Source: Leptospiraceae bacterium
GTDB lineage: Bacteria; Spirochaetota; Leptospiria; Leptospirales; Leptospiraceae
Direction: 5' to 3'
DNA length: 64,000 nt
NCBI GenBank assembly: GCA_024233835.1
Contig: JACKPC010000001.1
Location: 1,984,001-2,048,000, forward strand
The notes beneath the pieces were generated by a model. The model worked only from the letters and a program-made list of their open reading frames with translations, was not told where the DNA came from and made no database searches. Below are positions 42,248 to 51,675 of the stretch, piece by piece (position 1 is the first letter of the stretch; every line of letters begins with the position of its first letter). Made by a program: the position numbers and the translations under genes.

Positions 42248-44798
42248 TCGCTTCTTCCTTTAATTTCTTCAAATTAATTCTGGCAGGTTGAAAACTCTTG
42301 TTTAATTCAAGAGAACGTTCCCATTGTCTTTTGGCTTCCGTGAAATTTTTATGCAGGTAATGAATTTTTCCTATATTATTTCGAGCTTGATAGTTATTGG
42401 GTTGAAGTGCAATACAACGATTATAGTATTTTGTCGCAGAAAGGTGCTCACCTAACTTAAAATAGGTGTTTGCTAACTTCCACATGGCAAAAGTGTGGGT
42501 TTCATCGAGGGAAAGAACATGGTGATATTCCATTTTTGCCTGAATATATTTACCGGCCTTATAATATTCTGAGGCCTTTTTTAAATGTTCTTCGATATTT
42601 TTCTTTTGAAGTTCCGGTTGAAGCTCATATTCTTCTATCTGACTTTTTCCTTTTTTGGAAGATTTTACAATATTCTGATAAAGTTCGGATACTTCTTCTG
42701 CATCCGGATTCATATCAACCGCCCGCAAAATCATTTTGAGTGCTCGACTATATATTTCTAATTTGTAATAAATTTTTACAAGGTTTACAAGATTCAAAAA
42801 ATGACCCTGATCTCGCACGAATAACCTCTCTCCATAATCGGCTGCCTTTTCCAGTTCTCCCAAATTTCTGTAGGTATCAGAAAGAAGATAAATATAGTTA
42901 TTGTCCGTAGGAATTAAGGATATGTAGTTTTGCAGGCATTCTCTTGCATTCTCATATTTCTTAGAAGAATAATAAAGCCTTCCCAGAATCTTTAGAAGTT
43001 CCGGAAACTTTTTATCCGGTGAATATAGGTCCTCAAGGTATTTAATTGCTTCAATCTCCTGTCCGGCTTTGATTAATTGATCCGATTTCATTATTTTTTC
43101 ATGATATTCGTTATAGAAGTTATTTTGAGATTCAAGGAGAACAGGATTGGCCTGATAGGTAATTTTTATTAGGGAGAAATCATCCATCAATTTACCCGTA
43201 TTTCGCACTTTTTCTACAACTTTTTCGAGAATTCCTTCTCCTTCTTCTACACGTCTTAAGAACTGAGTTTCATCTTCCTGAATAAATTCTTCACCTGTTT
43301 GTTGATTTTTAATAATCAAGTCATCTCTACCATCTGAACCGGTAAATACCACATCTCCATCGAACATTTGAAAAACTCGAACTCGGAACATATCTTCCTG
43401 ATCGGGAGTTCCTAATTTACGTATCATTAATTCTTCTTCTAAGAAACTGGCCTGGTTGTCCCTGTAGAGTACAGTCCAGGGATGTTCAGCATTCAGGTAG
43501 TACATGACACCTGTATCTTCTTCAATGAGTGCCATAAAAACGGAAATATACATGGAACCATCGAAAGAAATAAATACGTTATGTAAGTCGAGGAAACGTT
43601 CTCTGAGCCAGATTTCCGGAAAGAACTTCTCATTACGCAGGAGCTTGGTTCGAGATAGGGCAGCATTAAACACCACACCCAGAACGAGAGCACCACCGGC
43701 ACCCTGAATGGATTTCCCCATGGCGTCTCCGTTTAAAACAACGGTATAATTTCTGCCATTCAAACGAATACTTTCTGAAATACAAATATCTCCACCAATT
43801 TGTGCGTCCCATTTGCGGAATTTGAACTTTTTCTTTTGTTCAATAAAAAACTCAGTCTTAATAAAACTGGAATTATTATTATTAGGTTGTAGGGGATTTA
43901 AAAGCAGGGAGGTTAAATAGTAATCTCCATCCTGGGCAATTTTTAGGGCTCGAACTTCCTGCAAAGACTTATTTAATTCTTCTGTTCTCTGTTGAACTTT
44001 CTGTTCAAGATTCTGGGTAAAGTCCTGTATCTGGGCGGTCATTTCATTGAAACGATTGGCTAATTTACCGAATTCATCCTGTCGTTTGATAACAATTCTA
44101 TGACTGAGTTTTCCTTCACCGATTATCTGGGCGCCTTCTGTAAGCTTTTTAATCGGCCTGGTAAAATATAAAGCTGAGAGTATCGCAATCAGAATGGCTA
44201 CACCCAGGGCTGCTGTAGAGACAGTAAAAATGGTGGTTCGAATTTGCTCTACAGGTCTATAAACTTCCGTACTATCAAACTCAAAAACCGCTGTTCCTAC
44301 CGGTAAGATCTTGTTCTGTATAATAATGGAAATCGGGTAAGAGAAGCGAAGAATTTGATCCTTTCCTATTTTTAATTCTTCTTCCTGTATGTCTTTTAAA
44401 AGTAAAAAAGCTGCATTTTCTGATTTATCCAGGGTTGTATTTGTCTTTGTTTCATGTAAATCAGCGACATACTTGCCATCAACATTTAAAACATAAATGC
44501 TCTTTAAACCTGCTATTTTACTTTTTTTTAATCGGTTCACTGCCGATTTTGTAGCATCATAGGTTTCATCTACTAATAATTCTTCACGGGCGAGGTTGGA
44601 AATATGATCTCCAAGATTTCGACATACTTCCAGAGTCTTTCCTCTCACTACAGCCTGGTTTCGCTGTAAGACGATCATGGAAAGAGGAACTACACTGATT
44701 AACACTACGCCTGTAATTAGAGAAATCATCTTCGTTTGAAGATTCAGGTCTCGAATAAATTTAAAGATGTTTAAGTATTTTAGTATAAATTTAAGCAT
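42240..44798 (-). CDS. Membrane sensor with HAMP, PP2C/SpoIIE-type phosphatase and TPR domains
   Basis: 852 aa. A membrane segment at about 25-45, an extracytoplasmic sensor to about 190, a second membrane segment, then HAMP (SALYFTRPIKKLTEGAQ to FNEMTAQI), a coiled coil, and a SpoIIE-type phosphatase domain with GGDICI, VLNGDAMGKSIQGAGG and DDFSLIKI near 350-580. About ten TPR-like helices fill the C-terminus. Such proteins dephosphorylate anti-anti-sigma factors in partner-switching pathways; no partner gene is present here. It leads the receptor/DHOR cluster and may control it. Confidence 0.9.
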   Translation of the reverse strand: MLKFILKYLNIFKFIRDLNLQTKMISLITGVVLISVVPLSMIVLQRNQAVVRGKTLEVCRNLGDHISNLAREELLVDETYDATKSAVNRLKKSKIAGLKSIYVLNVDGKYVADLHETKTNTTLDKSENAAFLLLKDIQEEELKIGKDQILRFSYPISIIIQNKILPVGTAVFEFDSTEVYRPVEQIRTTIFTVSTAALGVAILIAILSALYFTRPIKKLTEGAQIIGEGKLSHRIVIKRQDEFGKLANRFNEMTAQIQDFTQNLEQKVQQRTEELNKSLQEVRALKIAQDGDYYLTSLLLNPLQPNNNNSSFIKTEFFIEQKKKFKFRKWDAQIGGDICISESIRLNGRNYTVVLNGDAMGKSIQGAGGALVLGVVFNAALSRTKLLRNEKFFPEIWLRERFLDLHNVFISFDGSMYISVFMALIEEDTGVMYYLNAEHPWTVLYRDNQASFLEEELMIRKLGTPDQEDMFRVRVFQMFDGDVVFTGSDGRDDLIIKNQQTGEEFIQEDETQFLRRVEEGEGILEKVVEKVRNTGKLMDDFSLIKITYQANPVLLESQNNFYNEYHEKIMKSDQLIKAGQEIEAIKYLEDLYSPDKKFPELLKILGRLYYSSKKYENARECLQNYISLIPTDNNYIYLLSDTYRNLGELEKAADYGERLFVRDQGHFLNLVNLVKIYYKLEIYSRALKMILRAVDMNPDAEEVSELYQNIVKSSKKGKSQIEEYELQPELQKKNIEEHLKKASEYYKAGKYIQAKMEYHHVLSLDETHTFAMWKLANTYFKLGEHLSATKYYNRCIALQPNNYQARNNIGKIHYLHKNFTEAKRQWERSLELNKSFQPARINLKKLKEEANV

Positions 44799-44922
44799 TT
44801 GCCCACCCGAAAAAATTAAAGTTCAATGTTCTATTTTTTATTAGAATATACCCATCCAAACTATGAGTAAATGATTTTTTTTTGTTTTAAAGAAAAATAC
44901 TTGGAAGATGAATTATCAGGTA

Positions 44923-45462
44923 TTAAAATAATAATTCGGATGGATGTATGGGTTGGAAAAATTTGTCTTTATAGGGGAATTCGAATCCTTTATAGCGTTG
45001 AAGTTCTCCCTCATTCGAACAATCAGAAATAGAACCGGGTTCTAAAATCGGAACATTTGAAGCTTCTTTACGTTCTTCTTCTGAAACGAGAGAAAGCTCT
45101 TTCTTTTGAGGGGCGGGGAAGGTATGAACTCCACTTTTGTAAACGAAATAGGCAGTAAGCCTTGCTGAGATGATATAGCTTAAACCTTTTTGAAGTCCGA
45201 TTAACTTTTTCTCAGCTTCTCTATCGAACTTATTCCTTCTATAATGAATATAGAAGTCCTGTCCGTTCTTATCATAAAACACGGCATAATCTTCTTCTTT
45301 TCCTTTGTAGGAAAGAAGAAGACAGGCCTGCTTCGGTTCTTTTTTAAAATCTAAGATTCGCTTTGCTTTATCCGGAATTCCTTCTTTAAATTTAAGGGCC
45401 GGATCCTTGCTTTCTGCTAAAAGATTTGTGAGCAGAAGGATGAATAAAATCAGGATTCTCAT
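44923..45462 (-). CDS. Exported protein of unknown function
   Basis: 179 aa with a short signal peptide ending LLAES. The mature chain is basic and mixed (KGKEEDYAVFYDKNGQDFYIHYRRNKFDRE), with two Cys at QACLLLS and SDCSNEG that could form a disulfide. No family is recognised. The ATG overlaps the stop of the HEAT-repeat gene by 4 bases, so the two exported products are co-translated and may act together. A 124-base gap follows before the phosphatase gene. Confidence 0.75.
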   Translation of the reverse strand: MRILILFILLLTNLLAESKDPALKFKEGIPDKAKRILDFKKEPKQACLLLSYKGKEEDYAVFYDKNGQDFYIHYRRNKFDREAEKKLIGLQKGLSYIISARLTAYFVYKSGVHTFPAPQKKELSLVSEEERKEASNVPILEPGSISDCSNEGELQRYKGFEFPYKDKFFQPIHPSELLF

Positions 45463-46670
45463 GGGTTTAATTTCTTCTCCGGAACTATATCAGTCCCATA
45501 ATCAGAACTATGTATCAGATTTCCATCACTGTCTTTACCATCGATTTTTAAATTCTCTATAGGCTGATTGCTATTAGAACTATTAGATTCTGTTTTCTTT
45601 TTCTCTTCTCTCTTCTTTTTCATCTGTTCGAGAATTTTTTTGGCCTGGGTCTGCACCCTTCTGTCCGGGTCTCTCTGGGCTTTATATTCAATGAGTTCAT
45701 AAATTGAATCATCTTCCAGATCGGCCAACTGTTGAATGGCCCTGAGACGAACCGAAGCATCATCATCTTTTGCATAGGCAATGAGTTCACCGAGAACATT
45801 TGAATCTCCCAGAGCCACGAGAGCACTCATTGCATATAATTTCAGGGAAGAATACTTCTTCTGGTCAGTTTTGCTTTTTCTTTCATTGATTTCGTTCAAT
45901 ATATTTCGAATGGGTTCAATAGATCGGGTAGATTTTAATTTACTTAAAGAACTAATGGCATAGGAGCGAACGATTGTATTTTCATTTTCGTCAGAAGCCA
46001 TTTGAATCAGGGCATCTTCAGAACGAGTATCTTTTGTTTTTCCAAAATAAAGGGCTATGGCCGCTTTATATTCTGTGATAGTCAGGGGAGATTTAACTTT
46101 TTCGTGTAAAAAATCGAAACCTATTTTATTCGCATCAATATCTGCAAGGGTGTTAATCAGCATATTAGTAATCGTTTGATTTTTATTAAAATCCTGCTTT
46201 TTTAACATCTCAAGGATTTCGCTCGCAGCCGGTTCTAATTTCATTTTTTGAATGGCACTGATTGCGGCCTCTTTTACATCCGGGGATTTATCTTTTAAGG
46301 CTGCGATGATTTCGTTGGAATGAGAGGTATCATTCATTTTGGATAGGGTTTGCAGGCTAACAATTTTTACGCTATTATCTCTATCATTCTGGATAATATC
46401 AGAGAGGATGTTGTAAATGTCCTGACAGTATTCGGAAGGAAGGCTTGGTACTTCCCGCATGGCAGCTTTTCGTTCCTTGTGAGTACCGTATTTCAGGACT
46501 TTTTCTAGAACCGCTTTTTTTTTCATGAGTGGATCGGTGGGGTCTAAGTGTTTCTTGTTTCCTTCCACTCCACTAACAATCACATCTTTTGGGTATAGGC
46601 CAGGATTAATTATCAGTATAAGTAAAAAGCTAAGTGTTTTTAAGTTTTTGATTTTCTTCTTCCAGTTCAT
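45459..46670 (-). CDS. Exported HEAT-repeat protein
   Basis: 403 aa from the ATG at 46670, preceded by AGAAGAA; an ORF start at 46691 is less likely because it puts acidic residues before the signal. A hydrophobic leader (LKTLSFLLILIINPGL) is followed by about eight HEAT-like helical pairs with the pattern of two helices and a turn bearing D-x-x-V-R/K, for example ALKDKSPDVKEAAISAI and YAKDDDASVRLRAIQQLADL. The C-terminus is KK/E- and Ser/Asn-rich. It is a probable scaffold in the periplasm. It overlaps the response regulator gene by 41 bases. Confidence 0.85.
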   Translation of the reverse strand: MNWKKKIKNLKTLSFLLILIINPGLYPKDVIVSGVEGNKKHLDPTDPLMKKKAVLEKVLKYGTHKERKAAMREVPSLPSEYCQDIYNILSDIIQNDRDNSVKIVSLQTLSKMNDTSHSNEIIAALKDKSPDVKEAAISAIQKMKLEPAASEILEMLKKQDFNKNQTITNMLINTLADIDANKIGFDFLHEKVKSPLTITEYKAAIALYFGKTKDTRSEDALIQMASDENENTIVRSYAISSLSKLKSTRSIEPIRNILNEINERKSKTDQKKYSSLKLYAMSALVALGDSNVLGELIAYAKDDDASVRLRAIQQLADLEDDSIYELIEYKAQRDPDRRVQTQAKKILEQMKKKREEKKKTESNSSNSNQPIENLKIDGKDSDGNLIHSSDYGTDIVPEKKLNP

Positions 46671-47115
46671 CGATTCTTCTATTGAGTTCATTCAACAGAT
46701 GCTGAGTCTCCAAGTTTTGACGGAATCTGTCCAATAAAGTTCGAATGTCATTGCTCAGAGTCTTAATATCCCAGGGTTTTTCTACATATCGGCTCAGGCC
46801 ACCCTTGTTGATAGCATTAATAGCGGAATCAAGCCCGGCTTGACCTGTCAGAAGAATTTTAATAGCATCAGGAAGTTTTTTGTGTGTGATTTCGAGAAAT
46901 TCGTCTCCCTTTATACCGGGCATTACCTGGTCGGAAATTACCAACTCTATAATTTCTCCACTTTCAAGAATTTCATCAATTAATTCAAGAGCATCTTCTG
47001 CACTTAAAGCTGTTTCGATTTCGTTTGTTTCTCCGAAATGAGTTTTTAGCTGTTCCTGGAGGGTTTCCAGAACGGATTCTTCATCATCTACACAAATTAT
47101 ATAACCTTTACTCAT
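46630..47115 (-). CDS. Stand-alone response regulator receiver domain with C-terminal coiled coil
   Basis: 161 aa. A receiver domain with the acidic pair Asp10-Asp11, phospho-acceptor Asp62 in VISDQVMPG, LLTGQ (Thr90) and Lys113 in VEKPW. Residues about 128-161 form a short coiled coil (LLNELNRRIDELEEENQKL) in place of an output domain, so it probably dimerises or docks on a phosphatase or kinase partner. VEKPW is the pattern of receivers associated with HD-GYP or GGDEF signalling. No histidine kinase gene is in the window. Confidence 0.92.
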   Translation of the reverse strand: MSKGYIICVDDEESVLETLQEQLKTHFGETNEIETALSAEDALELIDEILESGEIIELVISDQVMPGIKGDEFLEITHKKLPDAIKILLTGQAGLDSAINAINKGGLSRYVEKPWDIKTLSNDIRTLLDRFRQNLETQHLLNELNRRIDELEEENQKLKNT

Positions 47116-47218
47116 CTTATCCTGAATACTCCGAAACTAACATTCCCGAAAATAATATCGGAAATCATAAATTTTGTCAACCTTTGAATCATTTTTATTT
47201 AAAATATTGTTGTATCAC

Positions 47219-47262
47219 CGAAGGCGACCTTCGCGAAGGCGACCCTCCGGAGGGTCGCCTTC
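47219..47262. repeat. REP-like GC-rich palindrome with nested hairpins
   Basis: 47235-47262 is a perfect 28-base inverted repeat (arms GAAGGCGACCCTCC and its complement, no loop). It is preceded by a second hairpin CGAAGG-CGA-CCTTCG at 47219-47233 that shares the GAAGGCGACC word. Its G+C content is far above the surroundings. It lies between two minus-strand genes and may terminate transcription of the TatT-like gene or be a mobile REP-type element. No similar copy was noticed elsewhere in the window. Confidence 0.7.
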
Positions 47263-47281
47263 AATACACGGAATCCAAAAA

Positions 47282-47959
47282 TTAAAAATATTTTTTTAAT
47301 ATTTTAATTCCCTTTTCTCTATAAATATTATCCTCGATTTTATGGTCCTCTTTGGGTTCGGTTGCTTCGAGCCATTCGAGGTGTTCTTTCGCCTTGGGTT
47401 TCTTGCCTATATCAATATAAAGTTCGGCCAAAAAGAGACGATTGTTCATAAAATCCGGTGCTAATTCTATACTTCTTTCGAGGTGATCGACGGCCTTTGT
47501 TTTGTTTCCAATGGAAATTGGCCAGCCCGGTGCCTGGTGGTAAAGACGTCCCAGAGCCCTGTGCGGTCCGGCAAAGAAAAAATTCTCATTTTCTTTTAGG
47601 ACAATTTCAAAGCTCTTTTTTGTCGGTTCGATCGAAGCGAGAGAAGCCATAATTCCTTTACAGATACCCAGCATTCCTACATTGGAAGCATACCAGTAGT
47701 TTCCATAAATGGCTTTGGGATTCATCGAGATAGCTTCTTTTCCGTAGTTCACCCCGTGTTCGTAGTAAACTTCCTGTTTCTTTGCATTTTCTTCGTAGAG
47801 TCCCTTATAGAAATAGGCACTGGAAAGCTTTCCACAGATAATATCTTCATCCGGGAACTCAGCCTTTAATTCCAAAAGTCGGTTTATTGCCCTTTCTAAG
47901 TGTCCGGGAGTTTCTCTCTTATCAATAAACTCGTTAACTTCTATTAATTTCTCTTTCAT
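47282..47959 (-). CDS. TatT-like TPR protein
   Basis: 225 aa, no signal peptide visible. TPR-like helices run through the chain; GPHRALGRLYHQAPGWPISIGNKTKAVDHLERSIELAPDF is the diagnostic stretch of the TatT (TRAP transporter-associated TPR) and RMD1-related family, known in treponemes as the partner of a TRAP transporter. No TRAP transporter genes are adjacent and there is no lipobox, so an intracellular scaffold is possible. AAGGATTATTC precedes the ATG. It lies 15 bases after the glycogen phosphorylase stop, on the same strand. Confidence 0.78.
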   Translation of the reverse strand: MKEKLIEVNEFIDKRETPGHLERAINRLLELKAEFPDEDIICGKLSSAYFYKGLYEENAKKQEVYYEHGVNYGKEAISMNPKAIYGNYWYASNVGMLGICKGIMASLASIEPTKKSFEIVLKENENFFFAGPHRALGRLYHQAPGWPISIGNKTKAVDHLERSIELAPDFMNNRLFLAELYIDIGKKPKAKEHLEWLEATEPKEDHKIEDNIYREKGIKILKKYF

Positions 47960-47974
47960 GAATAATCCTTCTGT

Positions 47975-50491
47975 CTATATTTTATATTTTGCCGCCGGTT
48001 CCATAAGACCGCTGTTAGGTTTTACTTTCCAGATTTCATCAGCATATTGTTGAATAGTTCTATCCGAGGAGAATTTTCCAATTCTGGCAACGTTCAGGAT
48101 GGACTTTTTGGTCCAGAGTTTTTTGTTCTTATATTCTTCGGAAACCAGGTTCTGACAGTCGCAGTAGGCTTTGAAATCTGCCATTATCATGTATTTATCT
48201 TCAAAAATGAGACTATCATGAATCGGTTTAAAGAGGTCGCTGATTTCTCTTGAGAAGAAGTTCTCACGGATAAGGGTAAAAATTCTCGGCAAGTAGGGAT
48301 CTCTATTGATATATTCTTGAGGGTTATATCCTTTTGCTTTCAGATCCAGAACTTCAGGAGTTTTTAAACCAAAGATGAAAATATTTTCTTCTCCAACTTC
48401 TTCCATGATTTCAATATTGGCTCCATCCAGAGTTCCAATAGTCAGAGCTCCATTCAGGGCAAATTTCATATTCCCGGTTCCGCTGGCCTCGGTTCCGGCT
48501 GTAGAAATTTGTTCTGATAGATCAGAAGCCGGAAAAATCTTTTCTGCCAGAGAAACGCTATAATTTGGAAGAAAAACTACCTTGATTCTACCATCAACTT
48601 TACGGTCATTATTGATGATATCTCCAACCGCATTGATGAATCTCAGGATTAATTTCGCCATATAATAACCCGGAGCAGCCTTTCCACCGAAGATAAAGGT
48701 TCTTGGAACCATCTCCATGTAAGGTTTTTCATTAAGTTGAATATAGAGTTTAATGACATGCAGGATGTTTAACAACTGTCTCTTGTATTCATGGAAACGT
48801 TTCACCTGAACGTCAAAGATCGAGTTTAAGTCTACATCGATGTTGCAAAGGTCGGTAATAATTTTCGAGAGAACTACCTTATTTTCTTTCTTACAGTTTT
48901 GCCATTCTTCGTGTAAACCCGGATCATCTGCATGGGCTTCGAGGCCCTTCAGGGTTGATAGATTGGTCCCGAAACTGTCACCCACCCGTTTGCTGAGAAT
49001 TTTTGAAAGAGTAGGATTGGCCTTAATCAGGAAGCGTCTCTGGGAAATGCCGTTAGTCTTGTTATTAAATTTTTCAGGGAAATATTTATAAAAAGCTTTA
49101 AAAACCAGATCTTTTAGAAGTTCGGTATGAAGAGCGGCTACTCCATTCACACTGTGACTTCCGATAACAGAAAGATTCGCCATCCGGAGTTTCTTTTCAT
49201 CGCCTTCCATAATGACTGACATATCAGCCAGCTCTGCATCGGTAACTTTTCCACTTTTCTTGGCTTCTTCTAAGAACTTATAGTTGATTTCGTAAATAAT
49301 CTGCATGTGTCTCGGAAGGAGATACTCAATCAGACTTACATTCCAGGTTTCGAGGGCTTCCGGAAGAACGGTATGGTTGGTATAGGCAAATACATGAGTG
49401 GTGATGCGCCAGGCTTCATCCCAGGTCAGTTTTTCTATGTCTACCAGGATTCTCATTAGTTCCGGGATAGCGATACTCGGATGGGTATCATTTAGCTGAA
49501 TAGATACTTCTTCCGGGAATCTTTCATAGCCTTTATTATTTCGTTTATAACGGTTAATAATATCCTGTAAACTGGCTGATACCATGAAATATTGCTGTTT
49601 CAGTCGAAGAATTTTTCCCTGTTGAGTTGTATCATTAGGATATAGCACACGGGAAATATTTTCACTTACCTGCTTATCTTCTACGGCTTTCAGGTAGTCC
49701 CCGTGGTTGAAATAATCCAGGTTAAACTCGGTAGAAGATTTGGCTGTCCAGAGCCTCAGGTCATTCACCGTATTTGTATTGAATCCGGGAATAGGATAAT
49801 CATTCGGAACCGCAAGAACGGTTTCTGTCGATTTCCAGACCGGCACAACCTTTCCGGTAGGGTCTATACTGTTTTCAACATGACCGTAGAAAGAAACCGG
49901 GTATTCGGTATCTGCCCGGAGAAGTCCCCAGGGATTTCCATCGGCTAACCAGTGGTCAGGTTTTTCTACCTGTGCTCCGTTTACGATATGCTGGTTAAAC
50001 ATTCCGTAGTCATAACGAATTCCATATCCGTAACCGGGAAGATTCAAAGTGGCCATAGAGTCCATGAAGCAGGCCGCGAGCCTTCCCAGACCTCCGTTTC
50101 CGAGGCCGGCATCGGGTTCGTATTCAATAATATCATCCATTTTATAGCCAAATTCACTTAACAGGTCTCTGGCGATGTCAAATACACCGAGATTAATCAG
50201 GGCATTGGAAAGGGCACGTCCCATTAGAAATTCAAGAGATAGGTAATAAACTCGTTTTGGATTGCTTTGCCGGTAATGGCGCTGAGTCATGTTAAAACGG
50301 TCGATTAAAAGGTCTCGCACTGTATAACTCAGAGCTTCATAGATGTCTTTTTCTGTAGTATTAAATTTATGTTTCCCTATCGTGTAATTGAGATGGTGAA
50401 CAAAGGATTTTTTCATCCTCTCAAGATTCACTTCCCGCTCCTGGGATAATAAGTTCCAGAGCGACTCGTGATTGGAATTGTTATCAGTCAT
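47975..50491 (-). CDS. glgP: Glycogen/starch phosphorylase
   Basis: 838 aa, full length. Conserved pieces include LGNGGLGRLAACFMDSMATLNLPGYGYGIRY near residue 125, QLNDTHPSIAIPELMR, VKRFHEYKRQLLN, and the PLP-binding Lys in STAGTEASGTGNMKFALNGAL. It phosphorolyses alpha-1,4-glucan to glucose-1-phosphate with PLP. AGGAGG-like GGAGGC precedes the ATG. No other glycogen gene lies in the window, so the polymer it works on (glycogen or maltodextrin) is inferred. The 838 aa form lacks a regulatory N-terminal extension. Confidence 0.97.
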   Translation of the reverse strand: MTDNNSNHESLWNLLSQEREVNLERMKKSFVHHLNYTIGKHKFNTTEKDIYEALSYTVRDLLIDRFNMTQRHYRQSNPKRVYYLSLEFLMGRALSNALINLGVFDIARDLLSEFGYKMDDIIEYEPDAGLGNGGLGRLAACFMDSMATLNLPGYGYGIRYDYGMFNQHIVNGAQVEKPDHWLADGNPWGLLRADTEYPVSFYGHVENSIDPTGKVVPVWKSTETVLAVPNDYPIPGFNTNTVNDLRLWTAKSSTEFNLDYFNHGDYLKAVEDKQVSENISRVLYPNDTTQQGKILRLKQQYFMVSASLQDIINRYKRNNKGYERFPEEVSIQLNDTHPSIAIPELMRILVDIEKLTWDEAWRITTHVFAYTNHTVLPEALETWNVSLIEYLLPRHMQIIYEINYKFLEEAKKSGKVTDAELADMSVIMEGDEKKLRMANLSVIGSHSVNGVAALHTELLKDLVFKAFYKYFPEKFNNKTNGISQRRFLIKANPTLSKILSKRVGDSFGTNLSTLKGLEAHADDPGLHEEWQNCKKENKVVLSKIITDLCNIDVDLNSIFDVQVKRFHEYKRQLLNILHVIKLYIQLNEKPYMEMVPRTFIFGGKAAPGYYMAKLILRFINAVGDIINNDRKVDGRIKVVFLPNYSVSLAEKIFPASDLSEQISTAGTEASGTGNMKFALNGALTIGTLDGANIEIMEEVGEENIFIFGLKTPEVLDLKAKGYNPQEYINRDPYLPRIFTLIRENFFSREISDLFKPIHDSLIFEDKYMIMADFKAYCDCQNLVSEEYKNKKLWTKKSILNVARIGKFSSDRTIQQYADEIWKVKPNSGLMEPAAKYKI

Positions 50492-50636
50492 TTAATAAAG
50501 CCTCCGCTAGATTGAATAAATTCTTTCTACAAATAGAATGAAGCAAGTAATTTTACTTATTAAAAGAAAAAAAAGCACAATCCGGAATTTCGTCTACATA
50601 TTTGCTAAAATCACCTTCATAACCGGGGAGAAGGGG

Positions 50637-50873
50637 ATGGGTGAATACCTGAAAAATGCTTTGTTCTCTATGAGAGGACTTTCCTTTCTCAAAGATGTAG
50701 AGCTTTTTGGAAATTGTAGTTCTCCGGATGAAAAAAGTTCTCAGGAAACTTCAGGTCGATATATTTCGGGTCTGCAAATCTCGCATAAACCAGAATTTGG
50801 CTCCGGGAAGGTATTTTCTGCTTTTCTTTTCCTGAATAGCAAGGGTCGACTTATTCAGATTAATATCTTTTAA
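50637..50873 (+). CDS. Small hypothetical protein
   Basis: 78 aa from ATG 50637, which has an excellent GGAGAAGGGG in front; the ORF is open further upstream, but that part (from 50538) lacks a ribosome site and overlaps the glgP promoter region. The chain has SGRYISGLQISHKPEF and a hydrophobic C-terminal strand, one Cys, and no known domain. It could be a small real protein or a chance ORF. Confidence 0.4.
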   Translation: MGEYLKNALFSMRGLSFLKDVELFGNCSSPDEKSSQETSGRYISGLQISHKPEFGSGKVFSAFLFLNSKGRLIQINIF

Positions 50874-50953
50874 TTATTATAAATTAGAAAAATCGTAAAA
50901 ACAAAAAAGCAAAATGAATTTAATTATAAAATCTTAAATGCGATAATAGTAAA

Positions 50954-51358
50954 ATGAAACTCCCTTCTATAATCTTTTTTTTCATTCTTGTTATTGGAAT
51001 TGTTTCCGCAGTTTTATACAATGTACTTAAGAAAACGCAGGATATCTATTCCGATGAAGTCGGAAAAACTCCTATTCTTTCTCTAAGGACTGCCGGGAAA
51101 TTTGGGTTTATAAGATACAAAGGTCCCATTATTCGCATTAACCTTTATGATGATTTTATTGTCATTTCTGGTAGGAGTGTAGTAAAAATAGATTATAAAG
51201 ATTTAAGCTTTAAAAGAAGTTCTTATTATTTTTTCAATAAAGCCCTCCTGGTTATGGAAAAATCTAAAGAGCATCCTGCCGAGATTTATCTAATCCCTCC
51301 GGATAACAAAGAGTTTTATGAAATTCTGTTAAAAAAAGGGGTAAAAATTTTAGAATAG
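50954..51358 (+). CDS. Membrane-anchored small protein of unknown function
   Basis: 134 aa. One N-terminal membrane segment (about 5-24) precedes a short soluble domain of alternating strands (FGFIRYKGPIIRINLYDDFIVISGRSVVKIDYKDLSF) and a C-terminal helix, compatible with a small PH-like or beta-sandwich fold. Start ATG 50954 has no strong ribosome site. The gene lies alone on the plus strand between glgP and a decayed ORF. No family is recognised. Confidence 0.6.
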   Translation: MKLPSIIFFFILVIGIVSAVLYNVLKKTQDIYSDEVGKTPILSLRTAGKFGFIRYKGPIIRINLYDDFIVISGRSVVKIDYKDLSFKRSSYYFFNKALLVMEKSKEHPAEIYLIPPDNKEFYEILLKKGVKILE

Positions 51359-51420
51359 GGAAAGTATTTTCATTTTCTAAAACTCTATTTTTCCTCTGTC
51401 TTAAGCATTACAATCAAAAG

Positions 51421-51583
51421 CTAATATATCAGATATTTATCCAAATTATCTTTGCTATGCTTCACTCGTTCCCATTCTATGTAATCATCTTCGTGAAATT
51501 CTTTTATTAGGATCTACCGAAGCAGTAACTCTTTTTTGTAATTTTAAGATTTTATTCTCCCTTCCGAGAAGAGAAGCTACCAT
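51421..51583 (-). pseudogene. Remnant of a small gene, antitoxin-like
   Basis: In the 317-base gap before the phosphodiesterase gene, the minus strand from ATG 51583 reads MVASLLGRENKILKLQKRV then ASVDPNKR; after a shift of frame it continues EFHEDDYIEWERVKHSKDNL to a TAG at 51421. The acidic/aromatic C-terminus recalls small antitoxin or regulator tails. A single frameshift near 51510 would join the pieces into about 53 residues. No toxin gene is adjacent. Only weak evidence; the rest of the gap shows nothing. Confidence 0.3.
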
Positions 51584-51675
51584 ATATTATATACTTTTTT
51601 TTCTTTTCCTGTTTAAATTCCTTGCGAAAAAACTATAGAACTGTAACTTTTATGTAATGGTTGTGAGGTTAGCTT

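Noticed and set aside
47219..47262. CRISPR repeat
   Set aside because: Single locus, palindromic, without spacers or repeat units; no cas genes in the window.
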